Positions 48,020 through 59,130 are shown, numbered from the stretch's first letter. The stretch: DNA of 64,000 nucleotides from Noviherbaspirillum galbum (GCF_010974945.1 NZ_JAAIVB010000068.1:1-64000); one strand, 5' to 3'. Notes: generated by a model not told the origin, from the letters alone. A program made the numbers and translations.

Positions 48020-48790
48020 ATGACGCTCTCCGACATCGAACTCGAACAATTCCAGCGCGACGGCTTCCTCGTCTTCCGCAAGATGGCCACGCCCGTGGCG
48101 TGCGACCTGATGCGCGCGGTGACGCGCGAACAGCTCAAGGCGGGCAAGGAACCGCTGGAATACGAGGCGGTGCTCGGCTATCCGGGCGCGCCGGCGTCGC
48201 TGGACGCGCCAGGCGGCCGGACCATCCGCCGCCTGAAGGATGCCTACCACCGCCATCCCTGCTATCGTGCCTGGGCGGAGGACGAGCGCATCGCCGGCCG
48301 CGTGCGGCAGATAGTAGGCGAAACGCCCCGGCTGGTCCTGGCGCATCACAACTGCGTCATGACCAAGCATCCCGGCTATGGCACCGCAACCGGCTGGCAC
48401 CGCGACATCCGCTACTGGTCCTTTGCCCGCAATGCGCTCGTTACCGTGTGGCTGGCGCTCGGCGACGAGACCGCGGCCAATGGCGCGCTGCATGTCATCC
48501 CCGGCTCGCACCGCATCGAGATCGCGCGGCACCGGCTCGACGAGCTCGATTTCCTGCGACCCGAGGTGCCGGAGAACCAGGAGCTGATCGCGCAGGAAAC
48601 GGTGGTGGAGCTGGAGAAAGGCGACGTGCTGTTCTTCCACAGCGGCCTGTTCCATGCCGCCGGGCGCAACGAGGGCAATACGGTGAAGATGTCGGTGGCC
48701 TTCGCCTACCGCGGGGAAAGCAACCTTCCGGGCGCGGGCTCGCGCTCCGCGGCGGCGGGGGACGTCGCCCTGCCGGCAGCACGCACCTGA
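48020..48790 (+). CDS. Phytanoyl-CoA dioxygenase (PhyH) family protein
   Basis: A 256-residue Fe(II)/2-oxoglutarate-dependent oxygenase. The iron ligands are visible as H127-x-D129 (GWHRDIRYW) and the distal His212 (GLFHAAGRN); PGSHRIEI lies between. The substrate cannot be predicted; family members hydroxylate lipids, amino acids or other small molecules. ATG at 48020 (MTLSDIELEQ) begins at the usual family N-terminus. Confidence 0.88.
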   Translation: MTLSDIELEQFQRDGFLVFRKMATPVACDLMRAVTREQLKAGKEPLEYEAVLGYPGAPASLDAPGGRTIRRLKDAYHRHPCYRAWAEDERIAGRVRQIVGETPRLVLAHHNCVMTKHPGYGTATGWHRDIRYWSFARNALVTVWLALGDETAANGALHVIPGSHRIEIARHRLDELDFLRPEVPENQELIAQETVVELEKGDVLFFHSGLFHAAGRNEGNTVKMSVAFAYRGESNLPGAGSRSAAAGDVALPAART

Positions 48791-48808
48791 TCCGGACCTG
48801 ATTCCTGC

Positions 48809-49147
48809 CTACCTGCGCCAGCCGCCGAAAGGCAGGCTCCACAGGCTCAGCACGCTTTCCACCTGGCGCGCGAACAGTCGCTGGTTTTCCTCGACCATGC
48901 GTTCCCAGGCCGCCGGGTCCAGCGTGCCCTCGCATTCTTCCCTTACCAGCCTGCCGTCCTCGTAGCGCGCTTCGTGGTGCCGCACGTGCGCCTGGCCGCC
49001 ACGGGCGACGATTTCCGTACGCGCATAACGAAACTGGAACGACGACTGCACCGGCCGGACTTGCGCGTCCTGTTCCGGCGCTTGCCGCTGCGCATCGTCC
49101 ATCGCGCTCAACCAGGCATTCATGAATTGCTGAAGTGCACCGCCCAA
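48809..49147 (-). CDS. Small protein of unknown function downstream of lon
   Basis: A 112-residue soluble protein, no recognised family. It contains QSSFQFRYARTEIVARGGQAHVRHHEARYEDGRL and ends in WSLPFGGWRR. It follows lon by 28 bases on the same strand and is probably co-transcribed, so it could be a Lon adaptor or substrate, but only position supports this. Confidence 0.65.
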   Translation of the reverse strand: MGGALQQFMNAWLSAMDDAQRQAPEQDAQVRPVQSSFQFRYARTEIVARGGQAHVRHHEARYEDGRLVREECEGTLDPAAWERMVEENQRLFARQVESVLSLWSLPFGGWRR

Positions 49148-49175
49148 GGCATCCTCCGTCAGGTCATCGTGTCGG

Positions 49176-51587
<2,412 letters not shown>

Positions 51588-51661
51588 GTTCGCAACCTTC
51601 GATTGGCAATGCGGCGCGCATTGCATCGCCGCATGATGTTTCGGAGGTTGGACAGGGAGGG

Positions 51662-51695
51662 ACGAAATGCCGTTCCTGTCAAAACGACATTTCGT
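51662..51695. promoter_or_regulatory. 34-base inverted repeat with central TTGACA upstream of lon
   Basis: The arms ACGAAATGcCGTT and AACGaCATTTCGT (12 of 13 bases complementary) flank CCTGTCAA. On the minus strand the centre contains TTGACA (51682-51677), a perfect -35, so a protein bound to both arms would cover the promoter. A matching -10 was not found at 17 bases. Confidence 0.5.
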
Positions 51696-51761
51696 TGCCG
51701 GGCATGGAGCGGCGCAAGCGCGCGCCCGCGGGATTGCGCCAGCGCCAGACCGGCGCGGGCG

Positions 51762-53048
51762 TCAGACGAGGCCGTCGAAGAGAATGACGTCGACCTCGTC
51801 GCCGGCCTGCACGCCGGACTGCTCGTGATGCAGCACCACCATGCAGTTGGCTTCCGACATCGAGCGCAGGATGCCCGATCCCTGCGAGCCGGTAATGCGC
51901 ACTTCTTGCCGCCCGTCCTCGGCCACGCTCAGGATGCCGCGCTGGTACTCGGTGCGCCCGGGTTTCTTGCGGATCGCCGCCTGCGAACGCACCCGCAGCA
52001 GGGGCAGCGGCGCGGCCTGCGCGCCCATCATGCGCAGCAGGGCATCGCGCGCGAAGAAGTAGAAGGTCACCATCACCGCCACCGGGTTGCCGGGCAGGCC
52101 GAACAGCACCGCGCTCTTGCCTCCGGAGGCAATCTTGCCGAACGCCATCGGGCGGCCCGGGCGCATGCCGATTTTCCAGAAGGCGACGTCGCCGAGCGTC
52201 GCCATCATCTGCTTGGTGTAATCCGCCTCGCCGACCGACACGCCGCCGGAAGTGATGACGGCGTCGGCGTTCTCGCAGGCGCTGCGAAACGCCGCCTCGA
52301 GCGAGGCCGGGTCATCCTTCACCACGCCCATGTCGAGCACGTCGCATCCCAGTCGGGAAAGCATGCCGTGCAAGGTATAGCGGTTGCTGTCGTAAACGCA
52401 GCCGGGGTCGAGCGGTTCGCCGATGGAGCGCAATTCGTCGCCCGTCGAGAAGAAGGCTACCCGCAGGCGCCGCCGCACCGGCACCTCGGCGATGCCGAGC
52501 GAGGCCAGCAGGCCCAGGTCGGCCGGCCGGAGGATGCGGCCCTGCGCCAGCGCCGGCTTGCCGGCCTGCAGGTCTTCACCCTGCAGGCGGCGGTTGTCTC
52601 CCGGCTTCACCGCGCCCGCCGGGACGCTTACCTGGCCGCTTCCGGCATCGCGCGTGAATTCCTGCGGCACCACGGTGTCGCAGCCGGGCGGCATCGGCGC
52701 GCCGGTCATGATGCGCACGCACTCGCCCGTCGCGACCGGGGCCGCCGGCGCGCCGCCCGCCAGCACCGTGCCGGCGATGCGGAAGGTGGCGGCATCCTGC
52801 GCGGGCAGGTCGGCACCGCGCAGCGCGTAGCCATCCATGGCGGAGTTGTCATGCTGCGGCACGTCGATGGAAGAGATGACATCCTCGGCAAGCACGCGGC
52901 CGAGCGCGCTGCGCAGGGCGAGCTTCTCGACGGCGTCCACCGGCGCGGCGAGCGCATGGATGATCTGCTGGGCCTGCGCCACCGGCACGGCGTCGGGGTC
53001 GTAGCCGGACAGGCAGCTGATGATTTCGGCAAGGCTGGAACGGGACAT
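51762..53048 (-). CDS. moeA: Molybdopterin molybdotransferase MoeA
   Basis: A 428-residue enzyme inserting molybdate into molybdopterin. Family segments: ALGRVLAEDVISSIDVPQHDNSAMDGYA, RIMTGAPMPPGCDTVVPQE, FFSTGDELRSIGEPL, SGGVSVGEADYTK and FGLPGNPVAV. It precedes mobA in the direction of the upstream neighbour (37 bases between mobA and moeA, mobA first), so the two Mo-cofactor genes form one operon on the minus strand. Confidence 0.96.
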   Translation of the reverse strand: MSRSSLAEIISCLSGYDPDAVPVAQAQQIIHALAAPVDAVEKLALRSALGRVLAEDVISSIDVPQHDNSAMDGYALRGADLPAQDAATFRIAGTVLAGGAPAAPVATGECVRIMTGAPMPPGCDTVVPQEFTRDAGSGQVSVPAGAVKPGDNRRLQGEDLQAGKPALAQGRILRPADLGLLASLGIAEVPVRRRLRVAFFSTGDELRSIGEPLDPGCVYDSNRYTLHGMLSRLGCDVLDMGVVKDDPASLEAAFRSACENADAVITSGGVSVGEADYTKQMMATLGDVAFWKIGMRPGRPMAFGKIASGGKSAVLFGLPGNPVAVMVTFYFFARDALLRMMGAQAAPLPLLRVRSQAAIRKKPGRTEYQRGILSVAEDGRQEVRITGSQGSGILRSMSEANCMVVLHHEQSGVQAGDEVDVILFDGLV

Positions 53049-53085
53049 GTTTCCGGGCTGGGCTGGAGTGGTTAGGCGGGAACGG

Positions 53086-53682
53086 TCAGGATTCGAACTG
53101 CCGCAATTCCTCGAGGGTATTGATGTTGCGGAACGCGGACTCGTCGGGAAAATGCACTTCGACGAAAGGCAGGGAACGGTACCAGCGGTCGATCTTGCGC
53201 CCGCCTTCCTGCAGGAACAGGTTCAGGCTGGGCAGCACGCCCGCATTCATCAGGCAGAACACCGGATGGGGCTGGACCGCATCGCCGCTGCCGGTCACCG
53301 CCACGGCGAGGTCGGCATTGCGCGAGAGCAGGGCCTCGCCGAGGCGCTCGACCAGGTCGTGCGGCAGGAAGGGCGAGTCGCATGGCGCCGTCACCAGGTA
53401 GTCGGTGTCGCAATGCGACAGCCCGGTCTGCAATCCGGCCAGCGGGCCCTCGAAGCCGCCCAGCTGGTCCGGCCAGACCGGAAAGCCGAAGCCTTCGTAG
53501 GGAGCGATGTTCTGGTTGGCGTTGATCATGAGCGCGCCGACCTGCGGCTGCAGGCGCATGATGGCATGCAGCACCATGGGCGCGCCGCGGAAGGGCTGCA
53601 GCCCCTTGTCCACGTGTCCCATGCGCGAGCCGCGGCCGCCGGCGAGGATCAGGCCCGTGATGTGTTGGGGAGAAATGGTCAT
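53086..53682 (-). CDS. mobA: Molybdenum cofactor guanylyltransferase MobA
   Basis: A 198-residue enzyme attaching GMP to molybdopterin to form the bis-MGD cofactor needed by formate dehydrogenase-type enzymes. Nucleotide motif LILAGGRGSRMGHVDKGLQPF near the start, then APCDSPFLP in the middle. ATG at 53682 (MTISPQHITG). First gene of mobA-moeA; divergent from apbC. Confidence 0.94.
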   Translation of the reverse strand: MTISPQHITGLILAGGRGSRMGHVDKGLQPFRGAPMVLHAIMRLQPQVGALMINANQNIAPYEGFGFPVWPDQLGGFEGPLAGLQTGLSHCDTDYLVTAPCDSPFLPHDLVERLGEALLSRNADLAVAVTGSGDAVQPHPVFCLMNAGVLPSLNLFLQEGGRKIDRWYRSLPFVEVHFPDESAFRNINTLEELRQFES

Positions 53683-53842
53683 GGCGTCGTCTTGGCTAAC
53701 ACGCCGGCTATTGTACCCGGGTCCCCGCCAGCCGGAACGCGCCGCGACGGCAGCATCAACCTTGCTGGCGGTGGGGATAATCAGGGGGCAATGGCGGGCA
53801 AACTGGTTTAGACTTGTGCGGTTCCCAGAAAGAGGTATGCAC

Positions 53843-54931
53843 ATGTCTTTATCGGTAGATGCAGTCAAGGCCGCCCTGTCCAGCGTGATCGATCCCAATA
53901 CGGGCAAGGACCTGGTGTCTTCCAAGTCCGCGAAGAACATCCGTCTCGACGGCGCCGACGTGGTGCTCGACGTCGAGCTCGGCTATCCGGCGAAGAGCCA
54001 GATCGATCCCATCCGCAAGCTGGTGGTGGCCGCGGTGCGCGGCGTGGAAGGCGCGGGCAACGTCAGCGTCAACGTCTATTCCAAGATCATCGCCCACGCG
54101 GTGCAGCGCGGCGTGAAGCTGATGCCCAACGTCAAGAACATCATCGCCGTCGCCTCGGGCAAGGGCGGCGTCGGCAAGTCGACCACCGCCGTGAACCTGG
54201 CCCTGGCCCTGGCGGCCGAGGGCGCGCAGGTCGGCATCCTCGACGCCGACATCTATGGTCCTTCCCAGCCGATGATGATGGGCATCAACGCCCGTCCCGA
54301 GTCGGTGGACGGCAAGACCATGGAGCCCCTCGAGAACCACGGCCTGCAGGTCTCCAGCATCGGCTTCATGATCGATCCCGACGAGCCGATGGTCTGGCGC
54401 GGCCCGATCGTCACACAGGCCCTGCAGCAGCTGCTGGAACAGACCAACTGGCGCGACCTCGACTACCTCGTCGTCGACATGCCTCCCGGCACCGGCGACG
54501 TGCAGCTCACCCTGTCGCAGAAGGTGCCGGTCACCGGCGCGGTCATCGTGACCACGCCCCAGGACATCGCCCTGCTGGACGCGCGCAAGGGCCTGAAGAT
54601 GTTCGAGAAGGTCGGCATTCCCATCCTCGGCATCGTGGAAAACATGAGCGTCCACATCTGCTCCAACTGCGGCCACGCGGAGCCGATCTTCGGCCAGGGC
54701 GGCGGGGAAAAGATGTGCGCGGACTACGGCGTGGAATTCCTCGGCGCCCTGCCGCTGACGATGTCCATCCGCGAGCAGGCCGACTCCGGCAAGCCGACCG
54801 TGGTGGCGGATCCGGACGGGCAGGTGGCCGCGATCTACAGGTCGATCGCCAGGAAGGTGGCGATCAAGGTGGCGGAGAAGGCCAAGGACATGACGAGCAA
54901 GTTTCCTTCGATCGTCATCAAGAACGATTGA
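53843..54931 (+). CDS. apbC: Iron-sulfur cluster carrier protein ApbC/Mrp
   Basis: A 362-residue P-loop ATPase that carries Fe-S clusters. An N-terminal DUF59-like domain (about 1-85) is followed by the P-loop GKGGVGKST near 105-115 and a CxxC (HICSNCGH) near residue 272 that binds the bridging cluster. The ATG at 53843 is chosen (AGAGG 7 bases before); ATG at 53837 is two codons earlier. Its place among Mo-cofactor and formate dehydrogenase genes fits supplying clusters to these Fe-S enzymes. Confidence 0.94.
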   Translation: MSLSVDAVKAALSSVIDPNTGKDLVSSKSAKNIRLDGADVVLDVELGYPAKSQIDPIRKLVVAAVRGVEGAGNVSVNVYSKIIAHAVQRGVKLMPNVKNIIAVASGKGGVGKSTTAVNLALALAAEGAQVGILDADIYGPSQPMMMGINARPESVDGKTMEPLENHGLQVSSIGFMIDPDEPMVWRGPIVTQALQQLLEQTNWRDLDYLVVDMPPGTGDVQLTLSQKVPVTGAVIVTTPQDIALLDARKGLKMFEKVGIPILGIVENMSVHICSNCGHAEPIFGQGGGEKMCADYGVEFLGALPLTMSIREQADSGKPTVVADPDGQVAAIYRSIARKVAIKVAEKAKDMTSKFPSIVIKND

Positions 54932-54971
54932 TCTCCCGGTCCTGACTGCCTCTTTCACCGCCTGCCAACCC

Positions 54972-54997
54972 GTCATTCCCGCCCGCGCGGGAATGAC
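54972..54997. repeat. dRS3-like inverted repeat (copy 2)
   Basis: GTCATTCCCGC-CCGC-GCGGGAATGAC: the core ATTCCC-N8-GGGAAT is the dRS3 consensus known from Neisseria. It follows apbC and may also act as a terminator. A close relative lies at 33540-33559. Confidence 0.65.
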
Positions 54998-55118
54998 AAC
55001 CCGGGCGGATGCACCGCCCGCCACCTTGAAGCCGCAAGACAACACGCAAGTGCAAATTCTCCGGTTTTAGCGCAAACTATCCTCCCGTCACCTTGCGCAT
55101 CTCCCCCGCCTTATCAAC

Positions 55119-55637
55119 ATGGAAACCGACGCCATCAACGCCGCAGTCGTGATGCAGCGCCTCCCGCTCGCCAGCCGCTGGCAATCCTGGCAATGGAAGC
55201 CGGTCGAAGTCGACGTTCCCACCCTGCTGCCCGCCGCGCCGCCGCGCTGCCTGCGCAACGATGAATCCGACGCGCGCTGGCTGTTCACCGGCTTCGAAGT
55301 GCGTTTGTACACCGACGAGGCGGAGGGCTATTTCCTGAACGTCGATTCGCCGGCGCCCTGCTGGTTTGTCATGTGGCGCCTGGAAGACATCGACGGCGAG
55401 GAGGTGGCGGTGCCCAAGGCGCTCACACTTTCCTACAACGAGGCGGCGCGCCTGATGGACGGCGGCGAACGCGTCGACACCGTGCCGGCGCCGGCGGAAG
55501 TCATCGAACAGCTGCGCGCGTTCGCGCTGGAGCATTACCGGCCGGAGCCGAAGAAGAAGCGGCGCAAGCCTTCCTTCGAGGGCGGCGCCGGCGTGGAGCA
55601 GATGGCGCGCGCCGAGGGAGGCAGCCATGGAAGCTGA
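55119..55637 (+). CDS. DUF3305 protein, formate dehydrogenase-associated
   Basis: A 172-residue soluble protein: VVMQRLPLASRWQSWQWKPVEV at the start, then SDARWLFTGFEVRLYTDEAEGYFLN and CWFVMWRL, the pattern of DUF3305. The C-terminus is basic then low-complexity (EPKKKRRKPSFEGG). Function is unknown, but DUF3305 genes recur next to formate dehydrogenase clusters. First gene of the accessory operon; its last 11 bases overlap the DUF3306 gene. Confidence 0.82.
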   Translation: METDAINAAVVMQRLPLASRWQSWQWKPVEVDVPTLLPAAPPRCLRNDESDARWLFTGFEVRLYTDEAEGYFLNVDSPAPCWFVMWRLEDIDGEEVAVPKALTLSYNEAARLMDGGERVDTVPAPAEVIEQLRAFALEHYRPEPKKKRRKPSFEGGAGVEQMARAEGGSHGS

Positions 55638-56274
55638 GAGCTTTTTCTCGCGCTGGTCGCGGCGCAAGTCCGAGGCGCGCGAGCAGGAAGCGCCCGCCGC
55701 GCCGGGCACGGAGAACCCGCCGGCGCAGCAGTCCGCGGAACAGCCTGCTCCCGCGCCGACCATGGAGGACGTGGCCAAGCTCACGCCGGACTCGGACTTC
55801 ACCCGCTTCGTCGCGGGAGGCGTCGACGAAACCGTGCGCCGCTCCGCGCTCAAGAAGCTGTTCGCCGATCCGCATTTCAACGTGATGGATGGCCTGGACG
55901 TCTATATCGAGGACTTCAACAAGTTCGATCCGATCCCCCCCGCCATGCTGGCCGCCCTCAATCACGCCAAGTCGGTGCTGAATCCGCTAGACCATCTCGG
56001 CAAGCCGGTCATGGCCATGCTTGACGCGGAACCCAAAGAAGCTGAACATCCGGCTGACCAGGAACCGGCCGCCGCCGAACACCATGCCGAGGCGGACGCG
56101 GCGCGCGAGCAGCCCGGCTTGCAAGAAGCGCACGAAGCGCAACTACCGGCACAAGCGGAGCCGGAAGCCCTCAACGCCAGCAAGACGGACGTTGCCAGCG
56201 ATGATGCGGCGCTCCCCGGCCAGAACACACCGATCACACCGCTTTCTACAGAATCACCTCATGACCCAATTTAA
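55627..56274 (+). CDS. DUF3306 protein, formate dehydrogenase-associated
   Basis: A 215-residue protein. N-terminal FFSRWSRRKSEAREQE and the central DFTRFVAGGVDETVRRSALKKLFADPHFNVMDGLDVYIEDFNKFDPIP segment match DUF3306; the C-terminal ~80 residues are Ala/Glu/Pro-rich and probably disordered. Function is unknown. It overlaps the DUF3305 gene upstream and the polyferredoxin gene downstream (14 bases), a sign of translational coupling. Confidence 0.82.
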   Translation: MEAESFFSRWSRRKSEAREQEAPAAPGTENPPAQQSAEQPAPAPTMEDVAKLTPDSDFTRFVAGGVDETVRRSALKKLFADPHFNVMDGLDVYIEDFNKFDPIPPAMLAALNHAKSVLNPLDHLGKPVMAMLDAEPKEAEHPADQEPAAAEHHAEADAAREQPGLQEAHEAQLPAQAEPEALNASKTDVASDDAALPGQNTPITPLSTESPHDPI

Positions 56275-58351
56275 AGTTTGCAGCTGCAACCGCACCATGC
56301 CGCTCGACGCGGCCGCGGGCGCCAGCCTGGGCGCGGCGCTGGGAAGCGGTCCGCTGCCCATGCATTCGCAGTTATGCCGGCGCGAGGTCGGCAGCATGCT
56401 CGAGGCCCTCGACGGCGTGGACCAGGTGGTCGTCGCCTGCACCCAGGAACGCGGCCTGTTCAGCGAGCTCGCCGAGCAAAAGACCAGCGTGGCGCCGCTG
56501 CGCTTCGTCAACATCCGCGAAACCGGCGGCTGGGGCAAGGAGGGCCGCCAGGCCCTGCCCAAGATGGCCGCCTTGCTTGCCGCCGCGGCATTGCCCGATC
56601 CGGAGCCGGTACCCGAAGTGGAATATGCCTCCGGCGGGAACGTCCTGCTGATCGGCCCGTCTTCCCGCGTGCTGCCCTGGGCGAAGAAGCTCGGCGGCCA
56701 GCTCGACGTCAGCATGCTGCTGACCTCCGGGCATGGCGGCGAGGCGCTGCTGGAGCGGGTTCATCCGAGTTTTTCCGGCGGCAACGTTCGCGTTGATGGC
56801 TGGCTGGGCGCGTTCAAGGTGAACTGGGAGCAGCAGAACCCGATCGACCTGGAATTGTGCACCCGCTGCAATGCCTGCATCCAGGCTTGCCCGGAAGGCG
56901 CCATCGACCTCAGCTACCAGATCAACCTCGATGCCTGCACCCGTCACGGCGACTGCGTCAAGGCCTGCGGACCGATCGGCGCCATCGATTTCGGCCGCGC
57001 CGCGACCGAGCGCAGCGGCGAATTCGACCTTGTCTTCGACCTGCAGGATACGCCGGCGATCCGCCTGCACCAGCCGCCGCAGGGCTACTTTGCCCCCGGC
57101 GCGGACGCGGCCAGGCAGGCGGCCATGGCGCTCGAGCTGGCCCAACTGGTCGGCGAATTCAGCAAGCCGAAGTTCTTCGTCTACAAGGAAAAGATCTGCG
57201 CGCATGGCCGCAACCGCAAGACCGGCTGCAATGCCTGCGTCGAGATCTGCTCCGCCGGCGCCATCAGCCATGATGGCGACCGCATCAAGGTCACGCCCCA
57301 GCTGTGCGCGGGATGCGGCGCCTGCACCACGGTCTGCCCTTCCGGCGCCCTCACCTATGCCTATCCGCGGCCGGACGACCTCGGCCTGCGGATCAAGACC
57401 CTGCTCGACACCTACGCCCGGGCCGGCGGCAAGGCGCCTGCCTTGCTGTTCCATCACCACGAGGACGGCGCGGCCTTGCTCCTCGAACTCGGACGCCTGG
57501 CCGGCGCGGGCAGCCTGGACGGCATGCCGGCGCGGGTCATCCCGGTCAGCCTGCAGCACGTCGCGAGCGCGGGCATCGACGTCTGGCTGAGCGCGATCGC
57601 CTTCGGCGCGAGCAACGTCGCGGTGCTGGCGACCGGCGCGGAAGCGCCGCAGTACCTCGAGGCGCTCGAACACCAGATGCAGATCGCGCAGACCATCCTG
57701 ACGGCGCTGGGCTACGCCGGCCGCCACCTCGAACTGCTGCGCGCCGCGGATGCCATGGCGCTCGAGGCCGAGCTGCGCCGCCTCCAGCCGGCGCAGGGCG
57801 TGCCGCAGCGCGCCACCTACCGCATCACCCAGGAAAAGCGCACCACCCTGGATTTTGCCTTCGAGCACCTGCTCAAGCACGCGCCCGCCCCGCAGGAAAC
57901 GATTCCCTTGCCGGCACCGGCGCCCTTCGGCAAGGTCGACGTCGACACCGCCGCCTGCACGCTGTGCATGTCCTGCGTCGGCGCCTGCCCGGAAAAGGCC
58001 CTGGCCGACAATCCGAACCTGCCGCAGCTGCGCTTCATCGAGAGCAACTGCGTGCAGTGCGGCCTGTGCGAGAAGACCTGTCCGGAGAATGCGATCACGC
58101 TGACGCCGCGCCTGCTGCTCACGCCCGCGGCCAAGCAGCCGGCGGTGCTCAACGAAACCCAGCCCTATCATTGCATCCGCTGCAGCAAGCCCTTCGGCAC
58201 CCTGCAGATGATCGAAAACATGGTGGCAAAGCTGTCGATGCACGGCGCCTTCGCGGGCAACATCGACCGCATCCGCATGTGCGGGGATTGCCGCGTGGTC
58301 GACATGATGCAGAATAAATCGGAATCATCCATCCTGGACCTCAAGCGCTGA
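56261..58351 (+). CDS. Polyferredoxin-like 4Fe-4S protein of the formate dehydrogenase accessory operon
   Basis: A 696-residue cytoplasmic protein with several ferredoxin-type clusters: CTRCNACIQACPEG from residue ~199 (with a second CxxxxxC set after it), CNACVEICSAG and CAGCGACTTVCPSG (~315-360), and CTLCMSCVGACPEK with CVQCGLCEKTCPEN (~565-610). A last CxxC pair (YHCIRC, MCGDC) at the C-terminus looks like a metal-binding hairpin. The N-terminus (KVCSCNRTMPLD) has two more cysteines. It may relay electrons to, or assemble clusters in, formate dehydrogenase. ATG at 56261 overlaps the DUF3306 stop. Confidence 0.85.
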   Translation: MTQFKVCSCNRTMPLDAAAGASLGAALGSGPLPMHSQLCRREVGSMLEALDGVDQVVVACTQERGLFSELAEQKTSVAPLRFVNIRETGGWGKEGRQALPKMAALLAAAALPDPEPVPEVEYASGGNVLLIGPSSRVLPWAKKLGGQLDVSMLLTSGHGGEALLERVHPSFSGGNVRVDGWLGAFKVNWEQQNPIDLELCTRCNACIQACPEGAIDLSYQINLDACTRHGDCVKACGPIGAIDFGRAATERSGEFDLVFDLQDTPAIRLHQPPQGYFAPGADAARQAAMALELAQLVGEFSKPKFFVYKEKICAHGRNRKTGCNACVEICSAGAISHDGDRIKVTPQLCAGCGACTTVCPSGALTYAYPRPDDLGLRIKTLLDTYARAGGKAPALLFHHHEDGAALLLELGRLAGAGSLDGMPARVIPVSLQHVASAGIDVWLSAIAFGASNVAVLATGAEAPQYLEALEHQMQIAQTILTALGYAGRHLELLRAADAMALEAELRRLQPAQGVPQRATYRITQEKRTTLDFAFEHLLKHAPAPQETIPLPAPAPFGKVDVDTAACTLCMSCVGACPEKALADNPNLPQLRFIESNCVQCGLCEKTCPENAITLTPRLLLTPAAKQPAVLNETQPYHCIRCSKPFGTLQMIENMVAKLSMHGAFAGNIDRIRMCGDCRVVDMMQNKSESSILDLKR

Positions 58352-58364
58352 CCTGATTATCACG

Positions 58365-58979
58365 ATGACAAGCACACAGACGCTCCGCTTCGAAGCACCC
58401 GACCAGGGCGAGGAAACCGCGCGCGCCGACCTCTACGGCCTGCTCGCCTCGCTGTTCTACGCGCCCGCCAGCAAGGACCTCATCGACCGCATCGCCGCCA
58501 GCGGGCAGGACGGCGACGGCGTGCTGGAGCAGGCATGGTCCGGCCTAGTGGACGCGTGCAAGCGCGCCAGCGCGGACGAGGTCCGCGACGAATACGAGTC
58601 GCTCTTCATCGGCGTCGGCAAGCCCGACGTCATGCTGTACGGTTCCTACTACCTGTCCGGCTTCCTCATGGAGAAGCCGCTGGCCGCCCTGCGCGACGAC
58701 CTCGGGAAACTCGGCTTGCAGCGCGACGAGGCGGTGCCGGAAAGCGAGGATCACATCGCTACCCTGTGCGAGGTGATGCGTTACCTGATCGCGTCCGACG
58801 ATTCTTTGCACGCCAATGTCGCAACGCAAAAAAACTTTTTCGCCACCCACATCCAGCCTTGGGCGGACACCATGTGCGAAGCCGTCATCCAGCATCCGGC
58901 CGCCCGGTTTCATGCATCGGTCGCGCGCCTCGCGTCGGCATTCTTCGCGGTCGAGGCCCAGGCCTTCGACATGGCTTGA
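58365..58979 (+). CDS. TorD/DmsD-family chaperone
   Basis: A 204-residue all-helical protein: ARADLYGLLASLFYAPASKDLIDRIA at the start and DEYESLFIGVGKPDVMLYGSYYLSGFLMEKPLAALRDDL in the middle are typical of TorD-family redox-enzyme maturation proteins, which bind the Tat signal of a molybdoenzyme until its cofactor is loaded. The likely client is the formate dehydrogenase alpha subunit encoded next. Starts 13 bases after the polyferredoxin gene. Confidence 0.88.
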   Translation: MTSTQTLRFEAPDQGEETARADLYGLLASLFYAPASKDLIDRIAASGQDGDGVLEQAWSGLVDACKRASADEVRDEYESLFIGVGKPDVMLYGSYYLSGFLMEKPLAALRDDLGKLGLQRDEAVPESEDHIATLCEVMRYLIASDDSLHANVATQKNFFATHIQPWADTMCEAVIQHPAARFHASVARLASAFFAVEAQAFDMA

Positions 58980-58997
58980 ATGACAGCCCAGGGCCTT

Positions 58998-59041
58998 GTC
59001 GTAAGCTTGCCGTAAGTTTCGCGTAAGTGAGCCGTAAGCTT
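58998..59041 (+). repeat. Four CGTAAG direct repeats with exact 11-bp spacing
   Basis: CGTAAG occurs at 59000, 59011, 59022 and 59033. Units are GTCGTAAGCTT, GCCGTAAGTTT, CGCGTAAGTGA and GCCGTAAGCTT. An 11-bp period puts each copy on the same DNA face, as for OmpR/PhoB-type response regulators. The array lies about 170 bases before the formate dehydrogenase operon, with the palindrome TCGCGATCGCGA (59044-59055) just after it. Confidence 0.75.
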
Positions 59042-59130
59042 TGTCGCGATCGCGAGACTGTTTCAACACCTATTCAATTTTGTCCAATCAAATTGATCAA
59101 AACCATCGTGCAATTTGCGCGGGGACGCAC

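Noticed and set aside
59085-59110. FNR box before the formate dehydrogenase operon
   Set aside because: Only one half-site (TTGAT) is present; the second half does not match ATCAA at N4 spacing.
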